This document shows, piece after piece, positions 43,982 through 55,200 of a stretch of 64,000 nt of DNA. The notes under the pieces were generated by a model. The model did not search any database, was not told the origin of the DNA, and saw only the letters and a program-made list of their open reading frames with translations. The translations under genes and the position numbers were made by a program. This DNA is from Simmondsia chinensis (Eukaryota; Streptophyta; Magnoliopsida; Caryophyllales; Simmondsiaceae), in NCBI GenBank assembly GCA_018398585.1, contig JAGTTD010000010.1, forward strand, positions 1,691,501 through 1,755,500. Reading direction: 5' to 3'. The first letter of the stretch is position 1; every line of letters starts with the position of its first letter.

Positions 43982-45074
43982 TGGTGATGACAATTTTATC
44001 ATCCTTTCTATTTTACTGAACTACTGGCTATGAATTCAGCTGTTTATCCAGCCATGTTAATCTGACTTCTCCCATCTCTATTATGACTCTAGAAACTCAT
44101 TAAAGTGACAAATCCAACTAGAACCTTACAATCATAGAGCACCATAAAAAATACAAAGAAGCAAAACAATAGAACTTTCTAAGTACACTGCATAACCCAA
44201 TTTCTCAGCAAATGTTTTTCCCTCCGGAAAGTATTTCTTCTCGATATATATTTTTGTAGTAAAATTGTTTTTCTCCTCAAATTCTGCTCACTATGATCTA
44301 TCTTACGACATAACTTTCATTAGATTACAAGGACTTGATTTCTCGCACATTTGAGGCTGAACACAATAAGAAGAGTACAAAGCTCGGTGCGGATCAAAAG
44401 TAATGGTCAATCAATTAAGAGCAATTAAGAAGGAACAAAAAGTAAACCTACAATGCAGCACCATAGTCCCTTTTGATGATTGAAAGCTCCTTGCAACGTC
44501 ACCCATCTTTTCCATTCTTCCCTATAAATCCCAAACCCAATATACTCTTAAAAAGCACAATTACGAGCGAAAAACAAACAAACGACACGAAAAAGCTTTC
44601 AGCTGCCCAACCCATCGTCTACTTCTTCTTTAATCGTTGTCATGCAATACGAGGATAACGTAAAATATCAGACTCACGGGAATATTTGAACAAGAGGAAT
44701 TTAAGTGTATATATATATATATTTTAGATAATAATTCACCTTTTAGGATTTAACATATTTAGGAAGTTTCCATATTTTGAGATTTTAAATATTTTAGCAA
44801 TTTGCCATATTCTAGGTCATTTAGTTTCCTAATTTTTCTTTACGTGATTCCTACATAAACTCGGCCTTCAAAGCATCAAGAAGAAAACCACGTTTAAAAA
44901 TGAAAATCGGCCTTCATTGAGTAATCGATTCAGGACTTTTGCTTCAATCTGTGCAGAACCTATTTGCCCAATCCTTGACATACTTATACTGGATGCCTAG
45001 ATTAGAGAAAAGGCCGGATATAGAGAGTGGATGTAAGGCACTATATGCTCATTGTTGAGCAGATGGACCTGAGT
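43982..45074. other. Intergenic, no clear feature
   Basis: AT-rich, with no gene or recognised repeat. Confidence 0.3.
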
Positions 45075-45083
45075 TAAATTATA

Positions 45084-45417
45084 GGGCTACTTACACCAAA
45101 GTCCCTGTATTTTTTCATTGTATTAGTTTAGTCCTTATACTTTCAATTATGTCAATTCAAACCTCTATAATTCGTATTGTGTCAATTTAATCGTTTGGTC
45201 AAATTTAAATTAAGTTATTAATGTAATTTTTAATGGCACAATCACGTTAAATGCAAGTAACCCACTACAAATTCGCTCGTTGACTAAATTTAACCAAACC
45301 CATAGCCGAAAAATTGACATAATATGAATTGTACAAGGACTAAATTGACGCAATTAAAGTACAGGGACTAAATTGATACAATGAACAAAATATAAGGATC
45401 TTTAATCTAAATAACCA
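45084..45417. mobile_element. MULE-like MITE with a 9-bp TSD
   Basis: TIRs are gggctacttacaccaaagtc and (inverted) tggttatttagattaaagat, about 40 bp in all. A perfect 9-bp TSD (taaattata) lies at 45075-45083 and 45418-45426, the size made by Mutator-like transposases. This is the copy that best defines the family. Confidence 0.75.
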
Positions 45418-45650
45418 TAAATTATATTTTCCTCGGTCTCCTCTCCCCCTTCTCAAGGTTTTCTCTACTCCTCTCCTTTACCTCTAATTCTCTCTCTTCT
45501 CCCTTCCCTTTCACATGGATAAACAGAGCCATACAAGAGCTCACTCACTTATGAGAGAAAAAAAAAAAGAGAAAAGGAAGTAAAAGAAAGCAATGTGATG
45601 AGCATGCGTATAATTAGATGTGCCCTAGAAATGGACTCACAAAGCAACTA

Positions 45651-47000
45651 CTAGCGATCCTGACAAGTACGACGGAAGGTACCATGGAAGAGCTCACAGC
45701 ATGCCCGGACATCTACTGATAGGTGCGACGTTAGCTGAGGCACGGAGACTGCAGTCTGGAATGGAAGAAACGACTGCGTGCATCCCAATTCTCCGAAATT
45801 TCTACATGGAGAATGCATTCAAACAGTGAAATACACAATGCAATTAGCATAATTGGTTCAAGTGACAATCATATTCTATGATTCTCTGAATTTTTGAGTC
45901 ATAAATTATCTGACATACAGGCTCTGCTTTGCTTTGACATAAATTTTTTTCATCTTAGTTATATTATTTCTTTGCATAACTTCATAGAAACAATCACAAA
46001 CATGAAAAATATATTACTCCATTGAGGGGAAATTTACTTCTCCTCAATGCAAGGGGAAAATATTTTCCCTCATAGAGGAGAAAATGTTTCCACGGAAGTC
46101 ATATGTCATATATCTCACTTTAGCCTCAATTTGGCCAAGTATGAACCTCCTACAAACTCATAGAATAAAATCATTTTCTTTAACTAGAAAGAGAAAAAAA
46201 AAAAAAAAAAAAGGTTCAAAACCAATATTTTTAATTAAACATATGGTGTGAAGAAAAATGTTTCCTTTAAACCATATAGGGCAATAGAAAAACAAATGGG
46301 ATATGGAAATTTGTTTACCACTATATAAGAACTCAACATTTTCTAGAAAAAAGATAGCATAAATATCGTGGAGACCTCCTCAACTATTGCTGACAATGAA
46401 CATGTTAATAAACAAGTAGGGAAATCCATAAAATTCACTTAAATCCAATGAAAATATATCAAATTCACCTTAAAATACATCAAAATATACCGAACTTAGC
46501 ATTTTGAACTCAACTAGATTAACTAACTTTTGAATTAGGAAATGGGCACGGGAAGTGGTTACTAGTCGTTGGGTGCCAGACTTTTTTCTATAGTATAGCC
46601 AAGGCCATAAGGAAAGAAGAAAGAAGAAAGAAGAAAGACCTAAGGTAGTAAACAATTTGGAAATGGATTTTCACTCTTTTCATAACAGTAAAAATCTTTG
46701 CATTGTTTCTTTTTTTTTTTTTTTTTTGGTTCTTTTTCCCTCTTCCTAGAAAGACAACGATGTAAATGTTATAAATTGGCTTAAGCCATTGACTGCGACT
46801 AACTTTTTCATTGAATAATAAAATTTCGCTTGAATTTCCTAATATCTCTTCCACTCCTTCTCTTCCATCTCATTCTTCCTCTTCTCACCCTCACTTTCTG
46901 AATTTCTCCCCCTCCTATATGATTTCTACCTCTCTTCTACACTTTGGCATTTGGGTAATACCTTGAAGGAGTAAGGCTACTCACCCCCAAAACACCCCCC

Positions 47001-47031
<31 letters not shown>

Positions 47032-48219
47032 AGACCCTGCATTTGCGACACCCCTTGAGGCGTTGGGTCGGTTATTGTTGTTTCTACACTTTGGCATTGC
47101 TAGTTGAAGAAGATTGATCCCCTCTCCTAGTTGGGGTCACAACACAAAGTCATCCCTTAGCATTCAATTACATCTAGCACACCCTTTAACTATCAGTTTC
47201 TATTCTATCAATTAGACCGAATGTCACTATTCTGCAGAATTTCTTCAATCCAACAGTCAAAATCACACATGTCTCACTTGATTGGTTTACTTACACGCTC
47301 CATACCACATCAGGTAATTTTGGTCATTAACAAAGTCAATTTAATTGATTGCAAATGAAACAAAAAGCCAAATCATATCAACACGAACTGATAATCAGAG
47401 CTTTGTTCGGTCAAAATAAAGACAGAACATAACTGATTTAAATGTTATGTTCCGAAATTGAAATATACTTAAAACTAAAATAAAGCGGTAAAATGCTGAA
47501 ATTACATAAAAAGTTAAAGAGAAAATTCGACCCCCTCCTTGGGGCCCGGCCCATTCTATTTCCTATTAGGCTATCCTCTTACTCTAGGGCCGTATACCTA
47601 TTTGGGCACATACTATTAAGCATGGGATGTTGTATAGAGGGAGAAGGTAAAACCTGGGAGAAAGTACATACATGTAAATGCCCATTAATCATCAATAAAA
47701 CAAGTAATTTACTGTATTACCGGCAACGATACGTAAACCCCATTTTAAAGGAAAAGGTACAGATATGTGTCCAAACTGTATATTATACGTGTTATAATAC
47801 GTGTAAATATACGGATAACATCAATAAAACTTATATTGTACTGTATTATTGACAATAATACAAAAACGCCCTTTTTAAATTGGAAAGTGCCGACACGTTC
47901 CAAAATGTATATTATGTGTAATATACAGATAAGATCAAGAAAATGCGTATATTGCTAGCAATAATACATAAATGTGTTTTTAAACGGAAAAGTCTAGATA
48001 CGTGTATGATACGTGTATTGTATGGAAATTTTACTAACAAAGAGGGAGAAAATAAGACCTGGGAGAGGAGAAGGAGAGGCGGCGACGGTGATGGAGAGCG
48101 GCGGAGAGAGGCGGAGGACGGCGGCGGCAGAGAAGCGCCGCCGGAGAGGAGGAGGAGAAGGATCTAGAAGTTGCAGAGGAGAGGAGTGAACGTGAGAGAG
48201 AACCACTGCGCCACGCCAT
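45651..48219 (-). CDS. NFD6-like: NUCLEAR FUSION DEFECTIVE 6-like small organelle protein, complete, 2 exons
   Basis: Exon 1 is 48219-48059 (starts MAWRSGSLSRSLLSSATSRS). Exon 2 is 45801-45651 (starts NFGELGCTQSFLPFQ, ends FRRTCQDR, stop TAG). Donor ccag^gtctta and acceptor catgtag^a leave a split Arg codon; total 103 residues, typical of the family. The first about 54 residues are Ser/Arg-rich and lack acidic residues, a mitochondrial or dual-targeting presequence. The C-terminal block has the family pattern LGxxQSLLPLHSxxxxxxLTSxLS, here LGCTQSFLPFQTAVSVPQLT. In Arabidopsis NFD6 is known from a polar-nuclei fusion mutant; the biochemical role is unknown. Two telo-boxes (tagggttt at 48272 and 48283) lie in the 5' leader. 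The 2.26-kb intron holds a SINE and a minisatellite. Exon 2 is short and easily missed by gene finders. Confidence 0.85.
46952..47081 (+). mobile_element. 5'-truncated SINE with poly-C, in the NFD6-like intron
   Basis: Tgggtaataccttgaaggag to gttattgttg matches the body. 27 C (46995-47021) plus A-run replace the 'acatccacccctcc' region. A 17-bp TSD (ttctacactttggcatt) lies at 46935-46951 and 47082-47098. Confidence 0.85.
47714..48021. repeat. Degenerate minisatellite in the NFD6-like intron
   Basis: Three units of about 105-130 bp start near 47714, 47843 and 47947. Each has (gca)ataatac, an 'aaa.g.cctttttaaa' core, 'cgtgt' and 'gtatattat.cgtg' blocks. Confidence 0.55.
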
Positions 48220-48472
48220 TTGAGAAGGAACTTGAAGAGAGAGAGAGAAAGGTCGATCACTGGCTTCTTGCTAGGGTTTTACTAGGGTTTGGTTTCATTT
48301 CATCCTTTTTTAGTAAAATATTATTATTAGAGTAATAATATGACTTAAAATATAAATTTTTATTTTTAAAATATTACTTTTATATTAATATTTGGGAAAT
48401 TGTTACTTAAATGCTATAAAGTTTAAATATTTATCATTGCGATACGATGATATTTCAATATATATAAGGAGG

Positions 48473-48550
48473 TGTTCCATAGGATATAGTCATGTGGCGG
48501 AAAATGCTGGCGGCCAATCACGCCATCCAGGTTCGATCCTTACTAGGACA
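48473..48550 (+). mobile_element. tRNA-like fragment, probably a SINE head
   Basis: A B-box-like ggttcgatcc (48530-48539) and ends tgttcca / taggaca that can pair at 6 of 7 positions give a 78-nt tRNA-like unit. The T-stem pairs badly and no good A-box is seen, so it is unlikely to be a working tRNA gene. Confidence 0.3.
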
Positions 48551-48699
48551 TTTTGGTTTTCTATATTGAAATTTGATAAATTTGACCAATTTTATAGAAA
48601 AATAATGATTTTAATATATGATTATGCTAATATATATAATTTATTCAATTATTTTCAAGAAAATTCAACGAACTATAATAAAAGTTTAATTTAATTTTG

Positions 48700-48826
48700 A
48701 TATATAACACCTACATATTTGCTCTGTGTTTCTCTCATTTATGCAGGTTGATTGTGGCCTCATTTGTAAAAAAACTGTCCGTTTTATACTGCAATTGTGT
48801 TGCTAATTATCGAAAAAACATCTATA
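48700..48826 (+). mobile_element. LINE-like 3' tail
   Basis: Tttatactgcaattgtgttg then ctaattatcgaaaaaa, the shared tail. Confidence 0.4.
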
Positions 48827-49702
48827 TATAGTCAAAATTAGGTGTCATGTCAATATTTTTGATTAAAAAATTATCAAATTCTAATAAAAATACTCATATA
48901 TTGTCGGAATTATGTTTACTTTAGCATTTTTTAACAAAAATTAATTAAATTTGGGCAGAATGGTACTTAATTTTTAGAACTTAAAGGTATACAACAATAA
49001 CAAACCCGGTGCCTGCAAAATTTGTATATATATTGAAAAGGTAAGGTACTAATGTAACGGATGACTAAATTTTATAATATCTAAGTAATAAATTTTATTA
49101 ATAAATTTATCTTAATAATAATATTATCTAATTTCTAATGATATTTCCCTTTTTTTCTTAAGACTGTTTGATTTTTTCAAGCAACAAGGGGAGTATAACA
49201 ACACCCTAATTAGGAATGATAACGGGCGATGGAACCTATTATTCGGGTAGCCATCCTATTTGAAACAGATATGTGTGCAAGCAAGACAGGCATGGGTCAT
49301 TTGTATACGGCACTATTTGCTGTCGATATGGAGCAAGTATGAATATAATATTGTACTCGTCCCGTCACACTTTTACCCATCCCTTATTTACCGCAAGTTG
49401 TATTTTGTTAATTTTAGAAAGGAAAAATCTCTGTTAATTATTTAATTTGTGTAAAATAACATAACAAAAATAATTCGATTCTTAAAATTAAAATTAAAAA
49501 AATTAACAATGGCATATAAGGATAATTGTTTAGTATCTACATCAGAGCGGGTATGTAGAGGGTACGTATCAAGCAAGTATTAGAAATTAATTGCGTACCT
49601 ATGAATAATAAAATAGGTATCGATTTCCACTTTATATACATGGCGGGTAGTGAAGTAGGTATAGATTTTCACTTTATATTTGTGAGTAGCAATGAGGCAG
49701 GG

Positions 49703-49932
49703 CACCAACACGCAAGTATCAGATCCAATTAGAACTCTGAAGTTAAGCGTGTTTGGACGAGAGTAGTACTAAAATGGGTGGCCTTCTTGAAAATCCTCAC
49801 GTTGCACTTTCAGGCTGGGGGTTATCAGAATCAGTCTCTTTTCAGGGACCTTGAAGGGAGAAGGCTGCGTATACCTACCTTCCAAACTCTGCTTAAACGA
49901 GAGTCCTCAGTGCATTGAGACGGTTGCTTTTT
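49703..49932 (+). mobile_element. 5S rRNA-headed SINE, diverged
   Basis: Caccaacacgcaagtatcag leads into the 5S head (aattagaactctgaagttaa, gcgtgtttggacgagagtag). It keeps 'cacgttgcact' of the 5S 3' end, then the body and a gttgcttttt tail. TSD aatgag[g/a]caggg at 49691-49702 and 49933-49944, 11 of 12 bases. Confidence 0.85.
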
Positions 49933-49959
49933 AATGAGACAGGGTCAAAATATAAATTT

Positions 49960-50193
49960 AGATGACGAATATGGGTGCAGACCCGGCCCTTGATCCAGCC
50001 CAGGCAAGCCTAGTGCAAGACTCAACAACCCACAACCAGCAACGAAACGCTGCGTTTTAGCAGCTGCTACCCATCTTCTTCTCCCATCGACCGTCACTGT
50101 TCGCTCACGAACAAACGTAACAATCTCAGAAAGCCGAAGAACGGGAGAATCATAGAATTCCAATTAGGGTTTCACCAAATTCGTCTCAAAAAG
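49960..50193 (+). promoter_or_regulatory. Probable promoter and 5'-UTR exon of the TCF25 gene
   Basis: This is a less AT-rich island with aaacgctgcgttttagc and a telo-box-like tagggttt (50165-50172). It ends in a candidate donor (aaaaag^gtgcga, 50194). The matching acceptor (catgtgcag^g) is at 52228, just upstream of the ATG. The exon boundaries are inferred. Confidence 0.45.
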
Positions 50194-50800
50194 GTGCGAA
50201 CTTTCTTAAATTATTCTTTGTTTTTCAGCTAGATGTTGATTTGATTCAATTGCTTTGCTTTTTCGTGCTTGCTTTTGCGGTTAATTTTGGGAAATTTTAG
50301 TGCAGCAGCTTGTCAGTCTTTGTTCGACATCGTGAAAAACCCTAGATTTTAATTCTTCAATGATTTTGAATCTTTTGATCATTTGTTGCATTTGGTATTT
50401 TTTAACTGGAGGATTTGTGGGTGTTAGCTGATTGATTCAAAATCTAACTCGTGCGTTTGGATTACTCAAATGGGGCTTAAGATAACCTATGAACTTAGAG
50501 TTTACGATCCAAAATCGAAATAGATGGAAACTAAATCAAAGCAGTAGAATGGTGAAATTAAAGAGGAAATAGAGAAAAGATAGAAACGACATTTGATTTC
50601 ATTGATTGTTTTGTCCATACAATCTAATTCGTATTTATAGATTTTGTCGCGCCTCCTAATCTGGGCCTGCTCTACTTCCTATTGGTTTGTTGGCATGTAT
50701 CAAGAGGAGACCATGGTAGTTCAAGATCTGTCAATTGCTTTTGATGAAGTGTTGTTTTACCTCAATTTACCTTTCGGAGAAGTTGATGTTCTTGCCATGC

Positions 50801-51068
50801 TATAAGATCGTTTTTGTGCCTTCATCTAACAGATTAAGTTATTGGGATAATTAGTACCTTTGAGAGGTTTGGAGCTTAAATCCTAATAGCTCCAACTTTT
50901 AATATAAATATAATTTAAACACAGGGTATAATGTGAGCTTTGTGCATTATCAACGCTTCTAAGTCCAATGAGAATTTGTGTGAGGGGGCATGTTAGGGTG
51001 TAATGTAAGACCATACTTAAGCCTCCACCTAGTAACTCAAGCAGTTGGGATAATTGGCTCCTTAATAG
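50801..51068 (+). mobile_element. TRIM-like retroelement in the TCF25 5'-UTR intron
   Basis: The 3' part of a first LTR (about 50801-50862, ...ttgggataattagtacctt) is followed by a PBS-like region (gaggtttggagc). A purine tract gtgagggggca then precedes a second LTR (50991-51068, tgttagggtgtaatg to ggctccttaata). It is a diverged relative of the copies at 3424, 4501 and 21171. Confidence 0.55.
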
Positions 51069-51105
51069 TATTACCAGTAAAAGTGATGTTCATCTTTGTT
51101 GCAAG

Positions 51106-51970
51106 CAGCGGCGGATCCACGTTGACCCCGAGTTTAAATAAGTACCTTATGAACAAACAAGAAGCAGTCTTGGACCTTTGGCCCGGTGGTCTCCAACCTT
51201 AGATATGAAACATTTGGCACGGGATTGATTTCCACGACATTCATTTTGGGAGATTTGTATAGAATTTAATCTCCTTTTTGTATAGAATATAAAATATTAG
51301 ATATTTTAGCTGGAAATTAAAAATAAATAATTTTGTTATATAATAATGGTCTCACTAGTTTTTGTTTAGGTATACTTACATACACTCTTCAAAATTTTTA
51401 GTCGTATGCAAGTTACTTCAAATTTTTTTTCTAACCTTTTCAACTCTATGACTTAGATCTTATAAGTTGTATATTAATACTTTCATATTTACTCATCGAT
51501 CCTTGTTCAAATTTATTTGTAACATTATACTTGTAGAGAAAATGCATAACATCTGACATGTAATAGTTGAAACTAAATATAAAATTTCTTAAGTAATTCT
51601 AAAATTATTTATTGAACTCTCATGAGTCACAAATTTGGATTTACCATTTCAAATTACCTTTCAACGCGTGTCAAAAAAAAGTGTGTTATTTAGTAAAAGA
51701 TTTTATAAAAATATTTCAAATGACCCAACTTAAGTGTGAATTAAATTTGAAAGTTATTACTTTTCGATATATATGTGTTTTCGTATGGTTGGATACCTCA
51801 AATAAAATTGTCTCAAAATTTTCTTATATTTAAGAATGATTAAGGGCTAAATTTTGACTTCAAATGAAAATATAAAACAAATATACGACTAATAAATTGA
51901 ATAAAGTGAAAAGTGAAAAAAATTTGTAATTTAACCCTACCCTCAATTAAAATTCTAGAGCCGCCACTGG
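51106..51970. mobile_element. Non-autonomous hAT element, 865 bp, in the TCF25 5'-UTR intron
   Basis: TIRs are cagcggcggatcca and (inverted) cagtggcggctcta. A perfect 8-bp TSD gttgcaag lies at 51098-51105 and 51971-51978. The AT-rich interior has no transposase ORF; the longest frame is about 73 codons and unrecognised. Confidence 0.9.
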
Positions 51971-52258
51971 TTGCAAGGACAGAGTGGTGATACGTCATAT
52001 GGTTCTCTGCAGTTGCTTAGTTTGTTAGTGTTGATCTATATTTTGTAATTGAGTGAGTTTAGTCGGTTAGCTATGTCAGTTAGGGGCTAATATTGGCAAT
52101 GAGTTGCATAGCGGCTCTATAAATACCTCTGTACACATATTGATTCAATAAGGATTCTCGTTAGGATTCCCGTTGTGCCTAACTTCCACCCAAATATGAC
52201 TTTTGGATGAACATTTCCTCATGTGCAGGGACAATAACGTTGGGTTCGCAAGTAAACG

Positions 52259-55200
52259 ATGTCAGCTCGATTGCTTAGGAAAGTTCTAGAAGAACAAGAA
52301 CAGAAGCAGGGTGGCCATGATATGACACATGATCAGGAGGATCTGGATGATGATGAGACTGATTCTGGAGGTCATTCTCAAAACCCTTTCGATCTTCTTA
52401 ATGCTAATGATGATGACCGAGACTTTGATCAGGTTTGATTCTCTCTCATATCACTTTCTCCCGTTTGGACCTGTAGGCATGTGATATGTTGTCTGTGACT
52501 AAGGCCCAGTTTGGCTGAACTTCTTTTTTGAAAAAATTGGTCTTTTAAGGAAAAATTTACACTCGAAAAGACTCAACCCAAACTTGCAATTTTCTTGTCG
52601 CGTTAGATTTTGTGACTCTAGGTGAAACAAAATGCATTGATGGATCTCCATGAGTAGATTGTGGCATTTCTATTCGTCAGAAGAGGAGAGACAGGGAGCC
52701 TGCCAACAAAGTAGTAGGCATCCCCATGTCGCCTTTGGAGCTCTAATAGCGCTATTAAGGTTAAATCCATATGATAAGATGTCATAGTATTGAATTACCA
52801 ACTCTTCTTATGTGCCAAAAAACGGTATGCTTGCTCATGCCTCCTTCGGCTTTAACATTCATAATCTATTAGCTTTATGAGATACACTTATGGTCTGCAG
52901 TCTGACACTAATATCAAGGTGATTACATATATCTGTATAGAACTAAGTTTATCAAGTACATCGATCCATAAATTCTGTTGGAGGTTTGCTAAGCTCATAT
53001 ATGTTTTTTATCTCTAAGGAAGACATGAAACGAGAGAGAGCTTCAATGCAAGATGCGCCATGGATGTGAATATGTAACATTGATCTTTGGGGATCCATAT
53101 AGTGTGTCTGCATTTTGCATTATGATTATTTTTTATTTTCTATAGAGCATCATTATAGTCGATCTGCTCCTAGGTACCTGTGTTAGAGAAGGGTACTTGG
53201 ATGTTGGTATAATACTGGGACACCTCAAATTGGACCAAAAACATTGATTTATGTAGAAAAATAGTCGAGGCTAATCTCCGGAGCAACATTACTCTTGCTT
53301 CAATTCTCTATGGTGTTCTAAAGTACCTGTGTCAATTAAGCATACTTGGGCATTGGTATGACATTCAGACACTTAATATTCGAGTAAAAACATTGATTAA
53401 TCTTAGAAAATAGTTGAGGCTAACTTCTAGAACCTACCCATGTCCTTCGTACTAATTTCAATCCATTTGACATCTCTTGCAGGAAGCGGAGTCAGATCTT
53501 GTCGACAGCATCTCAGCAGATAAGAATGAGAACCAACTATCTTCCGCTGCAGCGAGCTCTGCCCTTGCGGTTCCATCAACGAACAAGAAATCAAAGAAAA
53601 AGAAAAAGAAGAAAAGCAAAGATCCTCCATCTTCAAATGACAAAGTATCTGAATTATCCTCCCATTTTCCTTCAATGTCCTTAGAATCTTCAAATGCCGA
53701 TTCCTCCGCTGTTAGATCACGTGACAATGCTGTCAAACAGCACGTGTACTCTATCGTGAAGGTGGATCATAAATTCTTGAATGCTGAGAACGAGTTGCGA
53801 AGAATATTTGGGTCTAAGGTAGTGAGCTCGTTCGAGAACGCTAATCAAAGCAGCAGTTCTAGGCAAGTCCGAGGTGGAAGACGCGGAGGGTACATTCATC
53901 GGAAATCGATGCTTGTCTCACCGTTAGATCACTGGCCGCGCTGGGACGGGTCTTTCTCCATGGAGCTTCTTGAAACCCGGGATGGAATCCATTATTTCAG
54001 GTGAACTCCTGGTGTTTGAAATTGCTATTAGATCACATAAATGTATTATCTACTATCATAGTTAGTAAATATGGTAGAAACAAGATTTATTAAGTAATTG
54101 TCGAACTCACTAATATTTTATCGAGCTGGGTTTGAGCAGGCTCGATGAGCTTAACGAGCTGAATACAAATCGGAAGTGCTCGTCTCATTAATGTTTGCAA
54201 CAGTTTGATAAGGGTTCATTAATAACTCGAAAATGATTTGATAATAGCTCTATAGTAACTTGAATAAGCAAGCTCAACTCAATACCGAACATGGCTTGAT
54301 TTATGACCTTGACTTGACCTAATAACAAGCTTGGCTGGGCTCGACCAGGCTAACTAGCCGAGTCGAGCTGAGTATCAGACATACTAATATCTTACCGATC
54401 TGAGTTCGAACAAAAGTTGAAGCTTAGTAAACATTTATTGAGTTGTCTATAAACGTTTCTTATTTTGATAATGCAGATACGTGCACTCGCCTTCGTATAG
54501 CCAAGCGCAGAGCGCATTCGAAGCTGCAAAGGCAATCCACGATTTAAACGGAGTCGCTACCATCTTGATGCATCATCCATACCACGTCGAGTCACTCATT
54601 ACACTCGCCGATTACTTCCGGTTCTCCGGGGAACATCAAATGGCAGCAGATTCAATAGCAAAGTCTTTATACGCCTTGGAATGCGCGTGGCACCCCATGT
54701 TCACCACTCTCCACGGTGCCTCCCGGCTCGAATACTGTCACGAAACAAACCGTCCCTTTTTCTCAACACTTTTCTCTCACATGAAGAACTTGGACCGACG
54801 TGGGTGTCACCGGTCGGCCCTTGAAGTCTGCAAATTGCTACTCTCGCTTGACCCGGCTGACCCAACAGGCTCGCTTTTTTGTATTGATTATTTCTCGTTA
54901 AGATCCGGGGAATATTCTTGGCTCGAAAGATTCTCTGACGAGTATCAGACCGGTATTTCCTTATGGAACTTTCCAAATTTTGCTTATTCTCTCGCAATAT
55001 CCAGGTTTTATCTTGAAAAAAACGAATCTTTGGATGGAACCCACGTGGAGAATCGAAAAGAAACATCTTTGAATCTGATGAAACAGGCTCTGATGCTACA
55101 TCCACCTGTGCTTAAGCGACTGGTTTCAAAGGTTCCATTAAAGGATCGAGCGTGGACGAATATTGTTAAGCATCAGTTTTTTAAATCTGAGGAGACGGGA

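Larger units (their letters stand above)
48402..49080. mobile_element. Foldback MITE, 'cacttaggtac' family, copy 5, with inserts
   Basis: The left end attgttacttaaatgctata, the block atatttcaatatatataagg and the inverted right end aaggtactaatgtaacgg belong to the family. A tRNA-like piece (48473-48550) and a LINE-like tail ending about 48826 interrupt it. Confidence 0.45.

Noticed and set aside
48034..48260. Plus-strand or alternative-frame ORFs in the GA-rich block
   Set aside because: The minus frame with MAWRSGSLSRS, an in-phase donor and a family-matching second exon explains the block better.
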